Assembly (NCBI GenBank): GCA_020437545.1
Contig: JAGQWH010000012.1
Location: forward strand, 1 to 42,089
Length of the DNA stretch: 42,089 nucleotides
Origin: Ignavibacteriota bacterium
GTDB taxonomy: Bacteria; Bacteroidota; Ignavibacteria; Tepidaquicellales; Tepidaquicellaceae
Reading direction: 5' to 3'
Shown: piece by piece, positions 1-7,587 of the stretch
Numbering within the stretch: the first letter of the stretch is position 1
Layout: each line of letters begins with the position of its first letter
Made by a program: the position numbers and the translations under genes
Notes under the pieces: model-generated
What the model was told of the DNA's origin: nothing
Database searches by the model: none
What the model saw: the letters and a program-made list of their open reading frames with translations, nothing else

Positions 1-251
1 TATTGAATTGATTCTTATATTTTGTGTGTAAATATAATTTTTTGCATTTGCAAAAACAATACTATGATGAATTGAAAGTTGATTTTATCGGTAGCTTATT
101 CTGTTTTTTTAAAAAACCGGTTTCACATTTATTTTTAAAATATAAAATATCCTTATATCAAGATAAAAAATTTATTCAGATTTTTTTTTATAACTATTAT
201 TAACTCAATTATCCTTAAATTGCATCCATTCATTTAATTAAAAAACGTTTA

Positions 252-887
252 ATGGAAGTAATCACTGAGTTTTTTCAAAAGTTAGGCAATCTTGAAGAAT
301 TAGTAAAATGGGGTGGTCTGACGGTACTTATAATAATTATTTTTGCAGAAACAGGTTTACTGGTTGGATTTTTTCTTCCGGGTGATTCATTGCTTATCAC
401 AGCAGGTTTGATAGCGGCACAGGGATATCTTGATATAAATGTTATGATCATATCTTTGATTTTAGCAGCAATTATTGGAGATCAGGTAGGATATATTTTT
501 GGAAAGAAAACAGGACCTAAAATATTCAAACGCGAAAAATCAATTTTCTTTGCTAAAGATCATCTTGTAAAAGCTAACCAGTTTTATGAAAAATACGGAG
601 GCAAGGCAATCATTTTTGCAAGATTTGTTCCCTTTGCCAGAACATTCGCTCCGATTGTTGCAGGAGTGGCAAACATGAATTACAGAAAATTTGTAACATA
701 TAATATTGCCGGAGGAATTCTTTGGATAGTTTCGATGAGTCTGGCAGGTTATTATTTCGGGAACATACCTTTTGTAAAGAAAAATTTTGAATATGTAATT
801 ATTGGGGTGATAATCTTATCACTATTACCGGTAGTTATAGGATATCTGAAACACAGGAAAGAAAGCAGATTAGATTCTTTAAACTAA
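252..887 (+). CDS. DedA-family membrane protein (VTT domain)
   Basis: A 211-residue polytopic membrane protein of the DedA/SNARE-associated family. Members are half-transporter-like proteins implicated in lipid scrambling, undecaprenyl-phosphate recycling and membrane homeostasis. Visible features are an N-terminal hydrophobic helix (about residues 22-40), the re-entrant-loop motif FFLPGDSLLITAG (about 40-52), a second GDQVGYIFGKKTG segment, and the family's FARFVPFARTFAPIVAG stretch (about 122-138) with its conserved arginines, then two C-terminal helices and a basic tail. The length matches the family. It stands alone on the + strand and converges, 6 bp apart, on the flippase-like gene. The family is certain; the transported lipid cannot be read from sequence. 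Confidence 0.93.
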   Translation: MEVITEFFQKLGNLEELVKWGGLTVLIIIIFAETGLLVGFFLPGDSLLITAGLIAAQGYLDINVMIISLILAAIIGDQVGYIFGKKTGPKIFKREKSIFFAKDHLVKANQFYEKYGGKAIIFARFVPFARTFAPIVAGVANMNYRKFVTYNIAGGILWIVSMSLAGYYFGNIPFVKKNFEYVIIGVIILSLLPVVIGYLKHRKESRLDSLN

Positions 888-893
888 ATCTGA

Positions 894-1940
894 TTATTCA
901 CCTGACACTGACTCAGTATTACTTAATTGTCTGGCTTTTTTCAAATTTAAATTTTCCTTAAGAAAAAATATAGCTCCTACTAATACTAACCCGAGTAATC
1001 CAAGCAAATGGTTGACAGTAGCAAAACCAAATGCTGACTCTTTATCTATGCCGAAAATATTTACAAGAGTTGCCGTACAGAATAAATGATATATACCTGC
1101 AGAATTAGCAGGTAAAGGAATCGTCATTGCAAATGTTGCCATTGTAAGAACCAGATTTGCATCAAAGAAAGTAAGATTTATATTGAAAGCAAGTAATGTA
1201 AGATAAGTACCTGCAATATAAGTTACCCACATCAATATCGAAAGAACTAATATCTGAAAATAATATTTAGGGTGTTTGATAAAAAGAAATCCGCTGATAA
1301 GTGAGATAAAAAAATTGTGAACTTTCTGATGAAATTTTTCTGGAAGTATTTTTTTTGTGATCTTTTCTATTATTACTTCAGATTTTTCAAGATTAAAAAT
1401 TATCAATATCCCTATAATGACAAATGTAAGGGTTATAATTGAAGTATATAATGAAATTGCTTCAAGGTTGTATTCTTCAAAGGCTGCCGAGAGTTTATTT
1501 TTATAAAAGATCATACAGATACCAAAGGAAATAAGCACACTCAACAGATCAAAAACCCTTTCTACAAGTATTGTTCCGAAAGAAGAGGCTTTTGATATTT
1601 TTTCCTTATTTGCAAGTAAAACAGGACGGTATACTTCTCCGGCTCTGGGAATAATACTGTTCATCATATAACCGATCATCATCGAAGAATAAAGATTTCC
1701 CATTCCAATATCCTTTTTTAAAGGATCCAGAAAATATCTCCATCTTAATGCTCTGAAATATCCTCCGATAATTATTCCAATAAAAGCTCCGGCTATTGCA
1801 TAATAATAATTAGCATTTTTCAATACTACAAAAAGTTCATTGAAATCATTTCCCCTGAATGCCAGATAAAGGAAGAATAATGTTAAAGAAGTCAGTAATA
1901 CTACTTTAAGTATCTTTTTGTATTGTATTTTCAAATGCAA
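894..1940 (-). CDS. Flippase-like integral membrane protein (LPG_synthase_TM/YbhN type)
   Basis: A 348-residue protein with about eight hydrophobic segments. It matches the transmembrane domain shared by YbhN/AglD-type proteins and the N-terminal half of MprF, a family linked to moving or modifying lipids or lipid-linked sugars. Supporting motifs are the RALRWRYFLDP segment (about 64-74), the SSMMIGYMMNSIIPRAGEVYRP segment, split here as MIGYMMN and PRAGEVYRP (about 88-107), and the ILVERVFDLL segment. No MprF synthase domain is present. The start is uncertain: the first codon is TTG, and it overlaps the U-tract of a strong hairpin that lies just upstream. The TTG two codons later is an alternative. 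The function is inferred from family only. Confidence 0.85.
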   Translation of the reverse strand: MHLKIQYKKILKVVLLTSLTLFFLYLAFRGNDFNELFVVLKNANYYYAIAGAFIGIIIGGYFRALRWRYFLDPLKKDIGMGNLYSSMMIGYMMNSIIPRAGEVYRPVLLANKEKISKASSFGTILVERVFDLLSVLISFGICMIFYKNKLSAAFEEYNLEAISLYTSIITLTFVIIGILIIFNLEKSEVIIEKITKKILPEKFHQKVHNFFISLISGFLFIKHPKYYFQILVLSILMWVTYIAGTYLTLLAFNINLTFFDANLVLTMATFAMTIPLPANSAGIYHLFCTATLVNIFGIDKESAFGFATVNHLLGLLGLVLVGAIFFLKENLNLKKARQLSNTESVSGE

Positions 1941-1941
1941 A

Positions 1942-1976
1942 AAAGTTAAACACAGATTTAAAATGTGTTTAACTTT
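1942..1976 (-). terminator. Intrinsic terminator after lolA, abutting the next gene
   Basis: A perfect 13-bp stem (AAAGTTAAACACA with TGTGTTTAACTTT) encloses a 9-nt loop. On the - strand it is followed directly by a run of six T. It would end lolA transcripts, or act as an attenuator for the flippase-like gene whose TTG start overlaps the T run. Confidence 0.75.
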
Positions 1977-2000
1977 AATAAAATAAAATTAATTTTTTAA

Positions 2001-2627
2001 TTATCTGAGATCTATTACTTCAACTCCAGCCGGTGGAGTAAAACTGAATTTAGAAGAACTTAAGCCCGCATTAAGCGAAATATCTTTTAATGAATAGGTG
2101 TTTGATGATTCATTTGTGACGATATTGATCTTTCTTATCAGATCCTCATTCTTGTCTACCCATAATTTTGCCGATTTTACGGAACCGCTGCTTCTTGGTG
2201 TTAATTTAATTATATAACAATCAACTCCGCCTACATTTTCTTCGCCGTCAAGATCTGAATAAAAATTTTCCGGATAATTAAATAAAAATTTATTCGGGGA
2301 GAAAGAATTACCATCATCCTTATAATTATCTATTACGACCTGTTTTCTTCTTGGTGAATAAGACCAGGATGTTTTTCCGTCAGTAATGATAATCTGACCT
2401 CCGGCTTCTATTCTGTATTTGTCGGCTTTCTTTATATAGATAACTCCCGATGAAGAATTTGCTTTACCGCCTGAACTTTTGAGTGTTTGTGTAAATGTTG
2501 CCTTTGCATCAGTAATGTTTTCGTACTTTGACTGAACTTTCTTAATGATCTCCTGCGCATCCTGCGCAAAGGAAACTGAATTAACAAATATTACTGATAT
2601 TATTAAAAAATATTTTAGGGTTTTCAT
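2001..2627 (-). CDS. lolA: Outer-membrane lipoprotein carrier protein LolA
   Basis: A periplasmic chaperone that carries lipoproteins from the inner-membrane Lol transporter to the outer membrane. The 208-residue product begins with a signal peptide (MKTLKYFLIISVIFVNSVSF, cleavage likely before AQDAQE). The LolA-like half-barrel follows, with the IQSKY-type start (KVQSKYENITDAKATFTQ, about 30-47), a YRIEAGGQIIITDGKTSWSY stretch (about 72-91) and the typical SPRRKQVVID strand. The length is normal. It appears monocistronic: a promoter-like element lies just upstream and an intrinsic terminator follows. No LolB is seen here, as is usual in this phylum. Confidence 0.9.
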   Translation of the reverse strand: MKTLKYFLIISVIFVNSVSFAQDAQEIIKKVQSKYENITDAKATFTQTLKSSGGKANSSSGVIYIKKADKYRIEAGGQIIITDGKTSWSYSPRRKQVVIDNYKDDGNSFSPNKFLFNYPENFYSDLDGEENVGGVDCYIIKLTPRSSGSVKSAKLWVDKNEDLIRKINIVTNESSNTYSLKDISLNAGLSSSKFSFTPPAGVEVIDLR

Positions 2628-2647
2628 ATATGGTTTTATTGAATTTT

Positions 2648-2676
2648 AAGATACTTATTTACTTTTTCGATTTCAA
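2648..2676 (-). promoter_or_regulatory. Predicted sigma70-type promoter of lolA
   Basis: On the - strand TTGAAA is followed after 17 bp by TATCTT, about 20 bp upstream of the lolA ATG. The spacing is ideal and both hexamers are reasonable matches to consensus. This is inference from pattern only, in AT-rich sequence. Confidence 0.4.
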
Positions 2677-2756
2677 TTTAAATATTAATAAACTTTTTCA
2701 AACCCGGCTCCGGTAAAAATCTGTATTTTCAAATATTTCAGTAATTGTTAAAAACT

Positions 2757-3116
2757 TTATATCCATTCCTGATTATTTTTTGTAAGTGAATTTACAATTT
2801 CTCCCGTATTGATTGTTTCAGCAGGTTCAAACAGGATCACATGAACTTCCTCATCAGCTCTCGGACGATGTTCTGTACCTTTAGGAATAACAAGCATATC
2901 CCCTTCTTCCATGATCAGTGTCTTATCTCTTAGATCCATATACAATCTGCCTTTTACAACAAGAAACATTTCATCTTCTTCCTTATGGGAATGCCAGATA
3001 AAATCTCCCCTGAGTTTTGCAAACTTAATATGCTGTCCATTTAATTCTGCTGCAATCCTGGGATTATAATGATCAGAAAATTTCTTAAATTTTTCTTTAA
3101 TATTTATTACTTCCAC
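2757..3116 (-). CDS. Small cupin-domain protein
   Basis: A 119-residue single-domain cupin. Motif 1 is visible as WHSHKEEDEMFLVVKGRLYMD (about 41-61 in two pieces, WHSHKEEDE and FLVVKG), supplying the His-X-His and Glu metal ligands. Motif 2 is GDMLVIPKGTEHRP (about 72-85), supplying the final His. This suggests a metal-binding beta-barrel, either an enzyme or a sensor of small molecules; no substrate can be named. The start codon is GTG. It lies 38 bp downstream of the SRPBCC gene on the same strand and may be co-transcribed with it and with the DUF2061 gene. Confidence 0.85.
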   Translation of the reverse strand: MEVINIKEKFKKFSDHYNPRIAAELNGQHIKFAKLRGDFIWHSHKEEDEMFLVVKGRLYMDLRDKTLIMEEGDMLVIPKGTEHRPRADEEVHVILFEPAETINTGEIVNSLTKNNQEWI

Positions 3117-3154
3117 TTGTCCGGAAATTAAATTTTAAAAAATCATTTCAATAA

Positions 3155-3616
3155 TCAGTTTTTTTCAGGAAATATATCTTTTAATTTTTTTTCTCTGTAG
3201 TTGAAAATTGATTCGACCTTCTTTTTAACAATTAGATTATGGGGAATAAATTCCAGTATACCTCCGGGAGAACGATAATTAACCTTATCCTTCATAATTG
3301 TATTTCCATTTGACTCCTCAAAAAAATGTTCGTGTATCCAAGTATTGTAAGGTCCTTCTATCTGTGTATCTTCAAAACGATTTGGAGGCTCCCATTTTGT
3401 TATCTCGGTTTTCCAGTTGAACGGAATTCCGTTTAATCGGATTTTATAATCTATGATAGTTCCCAGTTTCATTTCTATCGGTAACTGAGTTATTATTTTG
3501 AATCCCAGCACCGGAGGCGTTATCAGATTTAAGTTTTCTGCTTTACTGAAAAAATCAAAGACGTTTTCAATATTATCATTTATAATTGTTTCTCTTTTTA
3601 ATATATGATATTTCAA
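3155..3616 (-). CDS. SRPBCC (START-like) ligand-binding protein
   Basis: A 153-residue protein of the SRPBCC/polyketide-cyclase-like fold. The N-terminal strand and helix are typical (ETIINDNIENVFDFFSKAEN, about 9-28), followed by NLITPPVLGFKI and a WKTEITKWEPPNRFEDTQ segment (about 68-85) like the dehydrase/cyclase and ribosome-associated toxin relatives. The C-terminal helix ends in a basic tail. It has no signal peptide, so it is probably cytosolic. The start is a TTG without an obvious Shine-Dalgarno, so the exact N-terminus is soft. It lies 39 bp from the DUF2061 gene upstream. The ligand is unknown. Confidence 0.8.
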   Translation of the reverse strand: MKYHILKRETIINDNIENVFDFFSKAENLNLITPPVLGFKIITQLPIEMKLGTIIDYKIRLNGIPFNWKTEITKWEPPNRFEDTQIEGPYNTWIHEHFFEESNGNTIMKDKVNYRSPGGILEFIPHNLIVKKKVESIFNYREKKLKDIFPEKN

Positions 3617-3655
3617 AAACTTAAACTTTAATTAAAAAATACATTTTAAATAATT

Positions 3656-4093
3656 TTATCTGACTCTTGTTAAACGCAGCCAGAGTCTTTCATGAAAATA
3701 GAAAAGTATCATTTTAGTAAACACTTCTGTAAATCCAATTTGAAATGCGCTGGAATAATTGCCAGTGACAAAAAACGCGATCAATATTGTATCAATGGTT
3801 CCGACTATTCTCCAGCTGATTCCTTTCATTACACTCCTGGTGTGTTTATCTTCCGCTACTTTTATACCTGATCCGGTGACGATCTCTTTTTTACCTTTTT
3901 TAGTTAAGCCCCATGCTCTTTCATGTAAATAATAAAGAAATATCTTCGTTACAAGTTCGATGCCTCCTATCTTTAATGCTTTGGATACATCACCAGTAAA
4001 GAGCCATGAAAGAAAAATTGTATCCAGTGTTCCTATTATACGCCATGTTACACCCTTGAGCAGACTTACTTTCCGGGATTCAATTGTAAGCAA
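3656..4093 (-). CDS. Tandem DUF2061 membrane protein
   Basis: A 145-residue protein made of two copies of the short membrane domain DUF2061. Copy 1 (about 8-62) contains LLKGVTWRIIGTLDTIFLSW and FLYYLHERAWG. Copy 2 (about 87-141) contains VMKGISWRIVGTIDTILIAF and ILFYFHERLWLR. Each copy has two hydrophobic helices ending in a conserved HER motif. Many members carry a single copy, so this is an internal duplication. In other bacteria such domains occur fused or next to sulfate-assimilation genes, but nothing of that kind is here. The start is TTG with a stop codon closely upstream and no clear Shine-Dalgarno. The biochemical role is unknown. Confidence 0.85.
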   Translation of the reverse strand: MLTIESRKVSLLKGVTWRIIGTLDTIFLSWLFTGDVSKALKIGGIELVTKIFLYYLHERAWGLTKKGKKEIVTGSGIKVAEDKHTRSVMKGISWRIVGTIDTILIAFFVTGNYSSAFQIGFTEVFTKMILFYFHERLWLRLTRVR

Positions 4094-4284
4094 ATAATTA
4101 TTAAAATTTAAATTTTATTTCTAACGTTTTAAAGTTCACTTAAATTATATTTTCACAAATAGTCATCAATATAAAGCAATTAATTTCTTTCGGATAAATT
4201 AAAATAAAATCCATGAATGTTTTAACACGTAAAATGCTCAAACAATTTTATGAAATCAAATCAATACTTTTTACATTTATAGAC

Positions 4285-4311
4285 TTGAATAAAAATTATA
4301 GGAAATATAAT
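4285..4311 (+). promoter_or_regulatory. Predicted promoter of the tRNA-Gly/tRNA-Cys pair
   Basis: TTGAAT and a perfect TATAAT are separated by 15 bp (16 if CTTGAA is taken). The -10 box ends 12 bp before the first base of tRNA-Gly, a typical position for a tRNA promoter. Confidence 0.5.
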
Positions 4312-4323
4312 TTGTACTCGTTT

Positions 4324-4396
<73 letters not shown>

Positions 4397-4441
4397 CTTT
4401 TCATTTGTAAAATGTATATCTGTCTGTGTTTGATTCTAAAA

Positions 4442-4502
4442 AACATTGAACATTGATCCGCCTCGGCAGATTGAACATTGAACATTGAACAATGAACATT
4501 GA
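4442..4502. repeat. Heptamer repeat AACATTG between two tRNA genes
   Basis: Copies of a 7-bp unit (AACATTG/ATTGAAC) fill most of the spacer. Two units lie at the start and four to five at the end, one of them with a point change (AACAATG). They are split by a short GC-rich piece, CCGCCTCGGCAG. The array runs to within 5 bp of tRNA-Cys. Confidence 0.85.
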
Positions 4503-4506
4503 CTCT

Positions 4507-4580
4507 GGTGTGGTACCCAAGTGGCTTAAGGGGAAAGTCTGCAAAACTTTTATTCGACAGTTCGAATCTGTCCCACACCT
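4507..4580 (+). tRNA. tRNA-Cys (anticodon GCA)
   Basis: A 74-nt cloverleaf. The acceptor stem is GGTGTGG/CCACACC and the anticodon stem is AAAGT/ACTTT with loop CTGCAAA, giving GCA. The T-arm has TTCGAAT in the loop. The discriminator is T, the expected U73 identity element of tRNA-Cys. No CCA is encoded. It is followed by a second heptamer array and a strong terminator. Confidence 0.96.
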
Positions 4581-4587
4581 CTTTATT

Positions 4588-4616
4588 AGTATTGAGTATT
4601 GAGTATTGAGTATTGA
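4588..4616. repeat. Heptamer repeat ATTGAGT after tRNA-Cys
   Basis: Three exact tandem copies of ATTGAGT, with partial copies at both ends, begin 8 bp after the tRNA-Cys 3' end. The period of 7 bp is the same as in the neighbouring arrays although the unit differs. Confidence 0.9.
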
Positions 4617-4620
4617 AACA

Positions 4621-4658
4621 AAAAAGGTTATCAATTTATATTGATAACCTTTTTTTTT
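4621..4658 (+). terminator. Intrinsic terminator of the tRNA transcript
   Basis: AAAAAGGTTATCAA pairs with TTGATAACCTTTTT around a 6-nt loop (TTTATA) and is followed by extra T. The A run on the left side would let it work in both directions, which would also serve the - strand transcript of the small membrane protein and gap. Confidence 0.85.
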
Positions 4659-4707
4659 GAAACATTATTTGAAAATATATTAAATCCAATTAGTTTAAAT
4701 CAATATA

Positions 4708-4742
4708 ATCAACTATCAACTGTCAATTATCAACTATCAACT
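4708..4742. repeat. Heptamer repeat ATCAACT overlapping the end of a gene
   Basis: Five tandem units of ATCAACT, the middle one changed to GTCAATT. The array runs into the stop codon of the - strand small membrane protein gene, so the end of that reading frame is formed by the repeat. Confidence 0.85.
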
Positions 4743-5004
4743 ATTTCTTTCTGTAATCTTTATATTTTTTACTCCCGCCAAAATACACAGCTAATGCAAC
4801 CAAAAGATGTATCCAGAACCATGGTGAATCTGTTCCCAGATTCTGAGCAATATAAATGATGATCAAAGCTCTGGGAATAAATACAGTCAGCAATATATCA
4901 CCAATAAAAGGTACAGTATTCAGAGGTATCTGATGAAGCAAATAATAGATTATCAAAATAGTTCTCGGAAGAAATAAACTAACTACAAGAAATAATGTAT
5001 CCAT
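4741..5004 (-). CDS. Small membrane protein of unknown function
   Basis: An 87-residue protein with three hydrophobic stretches: residues 4-25 (LFLVVSLFLPRTILIIYYLL), about 33-55 (FIGDILLTVFIPRALIIIYI) and about 63-75 (FWIHLLVALAVYF). It ends in a basic tail (GGSKKYKDYRKK). Two PR(A/T)LIIIY-like motifs suggest an internal two-fold repeat. I do not recognise a named family and assign no function. It begins 17 bp after the end of gap, so it is probably co-transcribed with it. Its stop codon lies in a heptamer repeat. Confidence 0.7.
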   Translation of the reverse strand: MDTLFLVVSLFLPRTILIIYYLLHQIPLNTVPFIGDILLTVFIPRALIIIYIAQNLGTDSPWFWIHLLVALAVYFGGSKKYKDYRKK

Positions 5005-5021
5005 TTTTATTTAATAATGAA

Positions 5022-6014
5022 TTATGCAATTCTTTTTAAAAGATCTACAACCCTGCAGCTGTATCCCCATTCATTATCATACCAGCCTACAACTTTCACA
5101 AGTTTACCCATAGCCATTGTCGAAAGAGAATCGAAAATACATGAGCTGGAATTCCCTACTATATCACTTGAAACTATAGGATCTGCAGTAAATTCAAGAA
5201 TTCCTTTCATTGTTTCCTCTGATGCTTTTTTCATGGCTGCATTTATCTCATCCTTGTTTGTTTCTTTTTCCAGTTCACATACAAAATCCGTAATTGATCC
5301 GTCCGGTGTCGGAACTCTCAATGCAAATCCGTCAAGTTTTCCGGCAAGGTGAGGAAGAACTTCACCTACTGCTTTTGCTGCACCTGTAGAGGTAGGGATA
5401 ATATTTACAGCTCCTGCCCTTGCTCTCCGGAGATCCTTATGAGGCTGGTCAAGAAGTCCCTGATCATTTGTGTATGAGTGGATAGTTGTCATGAAACCTT
5501 TTACTATTTTAAAATTGTCATCCAGAACTTTTACCATCGGAGCCAGACAATTTGTTGTACACGACGCATTGGATATTATTTTCATTTCATTTGTCAGAAC
5601 CGAATCATTTACTCCTAAAACAACAGTTGCATCCAGTTTATCTTTAGCCGGAGCAGTTAAAATAACTTTTTTTGCTCCTCCCAGAATATGCAGATTCAAT
5701 TTCTCTTTAGTTGTAAATACACCTGTAGACTCGATCACTACATCAGTATTCAGATCTCCCCAACCAAGTTTTGTAGGATCCTTTTCAGATGTTATCTTTA
5801 TCTCATCTCCGTTTACACTGATTCCATTTTCAGTTAATTTTACTTCACCGTTAAACCTGCCATGTATTGAATCATATTTCAATAAATGAGCTAATGTCTT
5901 ATTATCTGTAAGATCATTTATCCCTACAATATCAAATCCGCCAAGATCAAGCATTCTTCTTAATACAAGTCTGCCAATCCGTCCAAATCCGTTTATTCCG
6001 ACTTTTACAGCCAT
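5022..6014 (-). CDS. gap: Glyceraldehyde-3-phosphate dehydrogenase, type I
   Basis: Converts glyceraldehyde 3-phosphate, NAD and phosphate to 1,3-bisphosphoglycerate in glycolysis, and the reverse in gluconeogenesis, in the cytosol. The 330-residue product has the NAD-binding [10 protein letters not shown] (7-16), the active-site SNASCTTNC with Cys152, the partner His in [10 protein letters not shown] (about 177-186), and the substrate-site [10 protein letters not shown] segment. The length is normal. The ATG is preceded by a clear CGGAGG Shine-Dalgarno, and a promoter-like pair lies about 35 bp further up. It is the first gene of a likely two-gene transcript with the small membrane protein. 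Confidence 0.98.
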   Translation of the reverse strand: MAVKVGINGFGRIGRLVLRRMLDLGGFDIVGINDLTDNKTLAHLLKYDSIHGRFNGEVKLTENGISVNGDEIKITSEKDPTKLGWGDLNTDVVIESTGVFTTKEKLNLHILGGAKKVILTAPAKDKLDATVVLGVNDSVLTNEMKIISNASCTTNCLAPMVKVLDDNFKIVKGFMTTIHSYTNDQGLLDQPHKDLRRARAGAVNIIPTSTGAAKAVGEVLPHLAGKLDGFALRVPTPDGSITDFVCELEKETNKDEINAAMKKASEETMKGILEFTADPIVSSDIVGNSSSCIFDSLSTMAMGKLVKVVGWYDNEWGYSCRVVDLLKRIA

Positions 6015-6049
6015 TAAAAACCTCCGTTTACTTTTAAGTTTAATTAATT

Positions 6050-6078
6050 AAGATATTTTACAAATTACTTATTCACAA
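6050..6078 (-). promoter_or_regulatory. Predicted sigma70-type promoter of gap
   Basis: On the - strand TTGTGA and TATCTT are separated by 17 bp, upstream of the gap Shine-Dalgarno and start. The -10 box is the same as that proposed for lolA. Pattern-based only. Confidence 0.4.
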
Positions 6079-6218
6079 TAAGAGAATCAATTTAGAATCT
6101 TGGTAATTTGTTTAATAAGCAATTAAGTTTTGACCGGATCTGCCAATTTTTGATTTTCGTATTGTAAATTAAAAGTTATTCCTACATTTTTATTTTTTCT
6201 TAATTTAATATACAATTT

Positions 6219-6716
6219 ATGAAAAAATCCGAATCGGAAATACTGGCTGAAGTGTACGAAATGGTCAGAGGTTTATCAATATTTTATTTATCTAATCTCT
6301 CAAAGATAGATATAGACAAAAGAATAGAAGCAGACGGTATAAAATACAACAGCGCATACTGGATCGCAGCTCATCTGGTCTGGACAGAACATTCCCTGAT
6401 TTTAAATGGTATCGCAGGTGAAGACATGAAAATTGATTGGTTAAATGATTATGCGTATGGCTGTGATCCCGATAAAATAAAAAATAAACCGCCAATAGAA
6501 GAAGTTTTGAAAACAATGGATGAGGTTCACGAAAAAGCATTAACAGTAATTAAGAATCAAACAGATGAACAGCTCGATGAAGACAATTTATTCGGTGAAT
6601 CATTTGGAGGATCCAAAAGTAAACGTACTTTAATTATCCATGCTATAAGACATGAACCAATGCACATAGGACAATTATCGTGGATTTTAAAATCCAACGG
6701 TTTGACTTTTGCCTGA
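6219..6716 (+). CDS. DinB-like metal-binding protein
   Basis: A 165-residue protein of the DinB/YfiT four-helix-bundle superfamily, whose members bind a divalent metal through three histidines; many act in thiol-dependent transfer reactions or stress responses. The likely ligands are His52 (AAHLVWTEH) and His145 and His149 in HEPMHIGQLSWIL near the C-terminus, the hallmark of the family. The length is normal and there is no signal peptide. It is transcribed divergently from gap and followed by its own terminator, so it is probably monocistronic. The substrate is unknown. Confidence 0.85.
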   Translation: MKKSESEILAEVYEMVRGLSIFYLSNLSKIDIDKRIEADGIKYNSAYWIAAHLVWTEHSLILNGIAGEDMKIDWLNDYAYGCDPDKIKNKPPIEEVLKTMDEVHEKALTVIKNQTDEQLDEDNLFGESFGGSKSKRTLIIHAIRHEPMHIGQLSWILKSNGLTFA

Positions 6717-6851
6717 TACTTTACTTGTTTTAAATATTTTCTTTCGAAGATTAATTTTTGTTTTTAAATTTCTTATATTTTTCAGCAGATATTATTTCTG
6801 TTTTGAATATCTGAAAAATTAAAAAATCCACTTAAAACTTCCCAAAACCAT

Positions 6852-6882
6852 AAAAAACTGTTAATTAATTAACGGTTTTTTT
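6852..6882 (+). terminator. Intrinsic terminator after the DinB-like gene
   Basis: AAAAAACTGTTAA pairs with TTAACGGTTTTTT around the loop TTAA (one G-T pair), and the T run continues downstream. It separates the DinB-like gene from the efp-accBC transcript. Confidence 0.75.
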
Positions 6883-6988
6883 AATTTTTTTGTGAAAAAC
6901 GTTAAAATCTATTAATTGATTTTACATTTCATTATACTTATTTTGCAAAACAAAAAATTTTATCAAATTATAAAGAAATAATTATCAA

Positions 6989-7552
6989 ATGGCAACAACC
7001 TCAGATCTAAAAACAGGAGTTATTATAAATTATAATAATGATTTACATTCTATTGTATCTGTAGAACACAGAACACCCGGAAATCTAAGAGCATTTTATC
7101 AGGTAAAGATGAAGAATCTTAAAAACGGAAAAATGATCGAAAATCGTTTCCGTTCAGGAGAATCTGTACAGATAGAAAGACTTGATTCAGGAAATTATCA
7201 GTATTTATATAAAGATGGTGATGATTATGTTTTTATGGATAATGAATCATACGAACAGGTAAATATTTCCAATGAGTTTATCGGAAAATCGGGAGATTTT
7301 ATAAAAGAAGGAGAGACAGTTCAGATATTTTTTCATAACGGAAAACCAATGTCGGTAGAAGTACCGCCTCACGTATTCCTTAAAGTAATATCTGCCCCTC
7401 CGGGAGTAAAAGGAGATACTGCAACAAATGCTACAAAAGTTGTTACGCTTGAGACCGGCGCAACTATTAACGCACCGTTATTTATTAATGAAAATGATGT
7501 TTTACGGGTAGATACCAGAACAGGTGATTACATTGAGCGTGCAAAGCAGTAA
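6989..7552 (+). CDS. efp: Translation elongation factor P
   Basis: Binds between the P and E sites of stalled ribosomes and promotes peptide bonds at polyproline stretches. The 187-residue length and three-domain layout are normal: KOW-like N-domain, then two OB domains ending in the [10 protein letters not shown] signature. The tip loop reads [11 protein letters not shown] (28-38). Alignment with the E. coli loop PGKGQAF puts Asn32 where the modified Lys34 normally is, and where EarP-type EF-Ps have Arg. So neither the lysylated/hypusine-like nor the rhamnosylated form is predicted at this position. Arg34 lies two residues further on. It leads an efp-accB-accC cluster, an order seen in many bacteria. 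Confidence 0.97.
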   Translation: MATTSDLKTGVIINYNNDLHSIVSVEHRTPGNLRAFYQVKMKNLKNGKMIENRFRSGESVQIERLDSGNYQYLYKDGDDYVFMDNESYEQVNISNEFIGKSGDFIKEGETVQIFFHNGKPMSVEVPPHVFLKVISAPPGVKGDTATNATKVVTLETGATINAPLFINENDVLRVDTRTGDYIERAKQ

Positions 7553-7587
7553 CTCATTATAATTTTAAAAAAAATCAAATAACAGAT

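Noticed and set aside
4442-4616. Possible CRISPR-like repeat array
   Set aside because: The unit is only 7 bp, copies are directly adjacent without unique spacers, and no cas gene is in the window.
5470-5889. A 139-codon + strand frame
   Set aside because: It is antisense to gap, which is certain, and shows no family motif.
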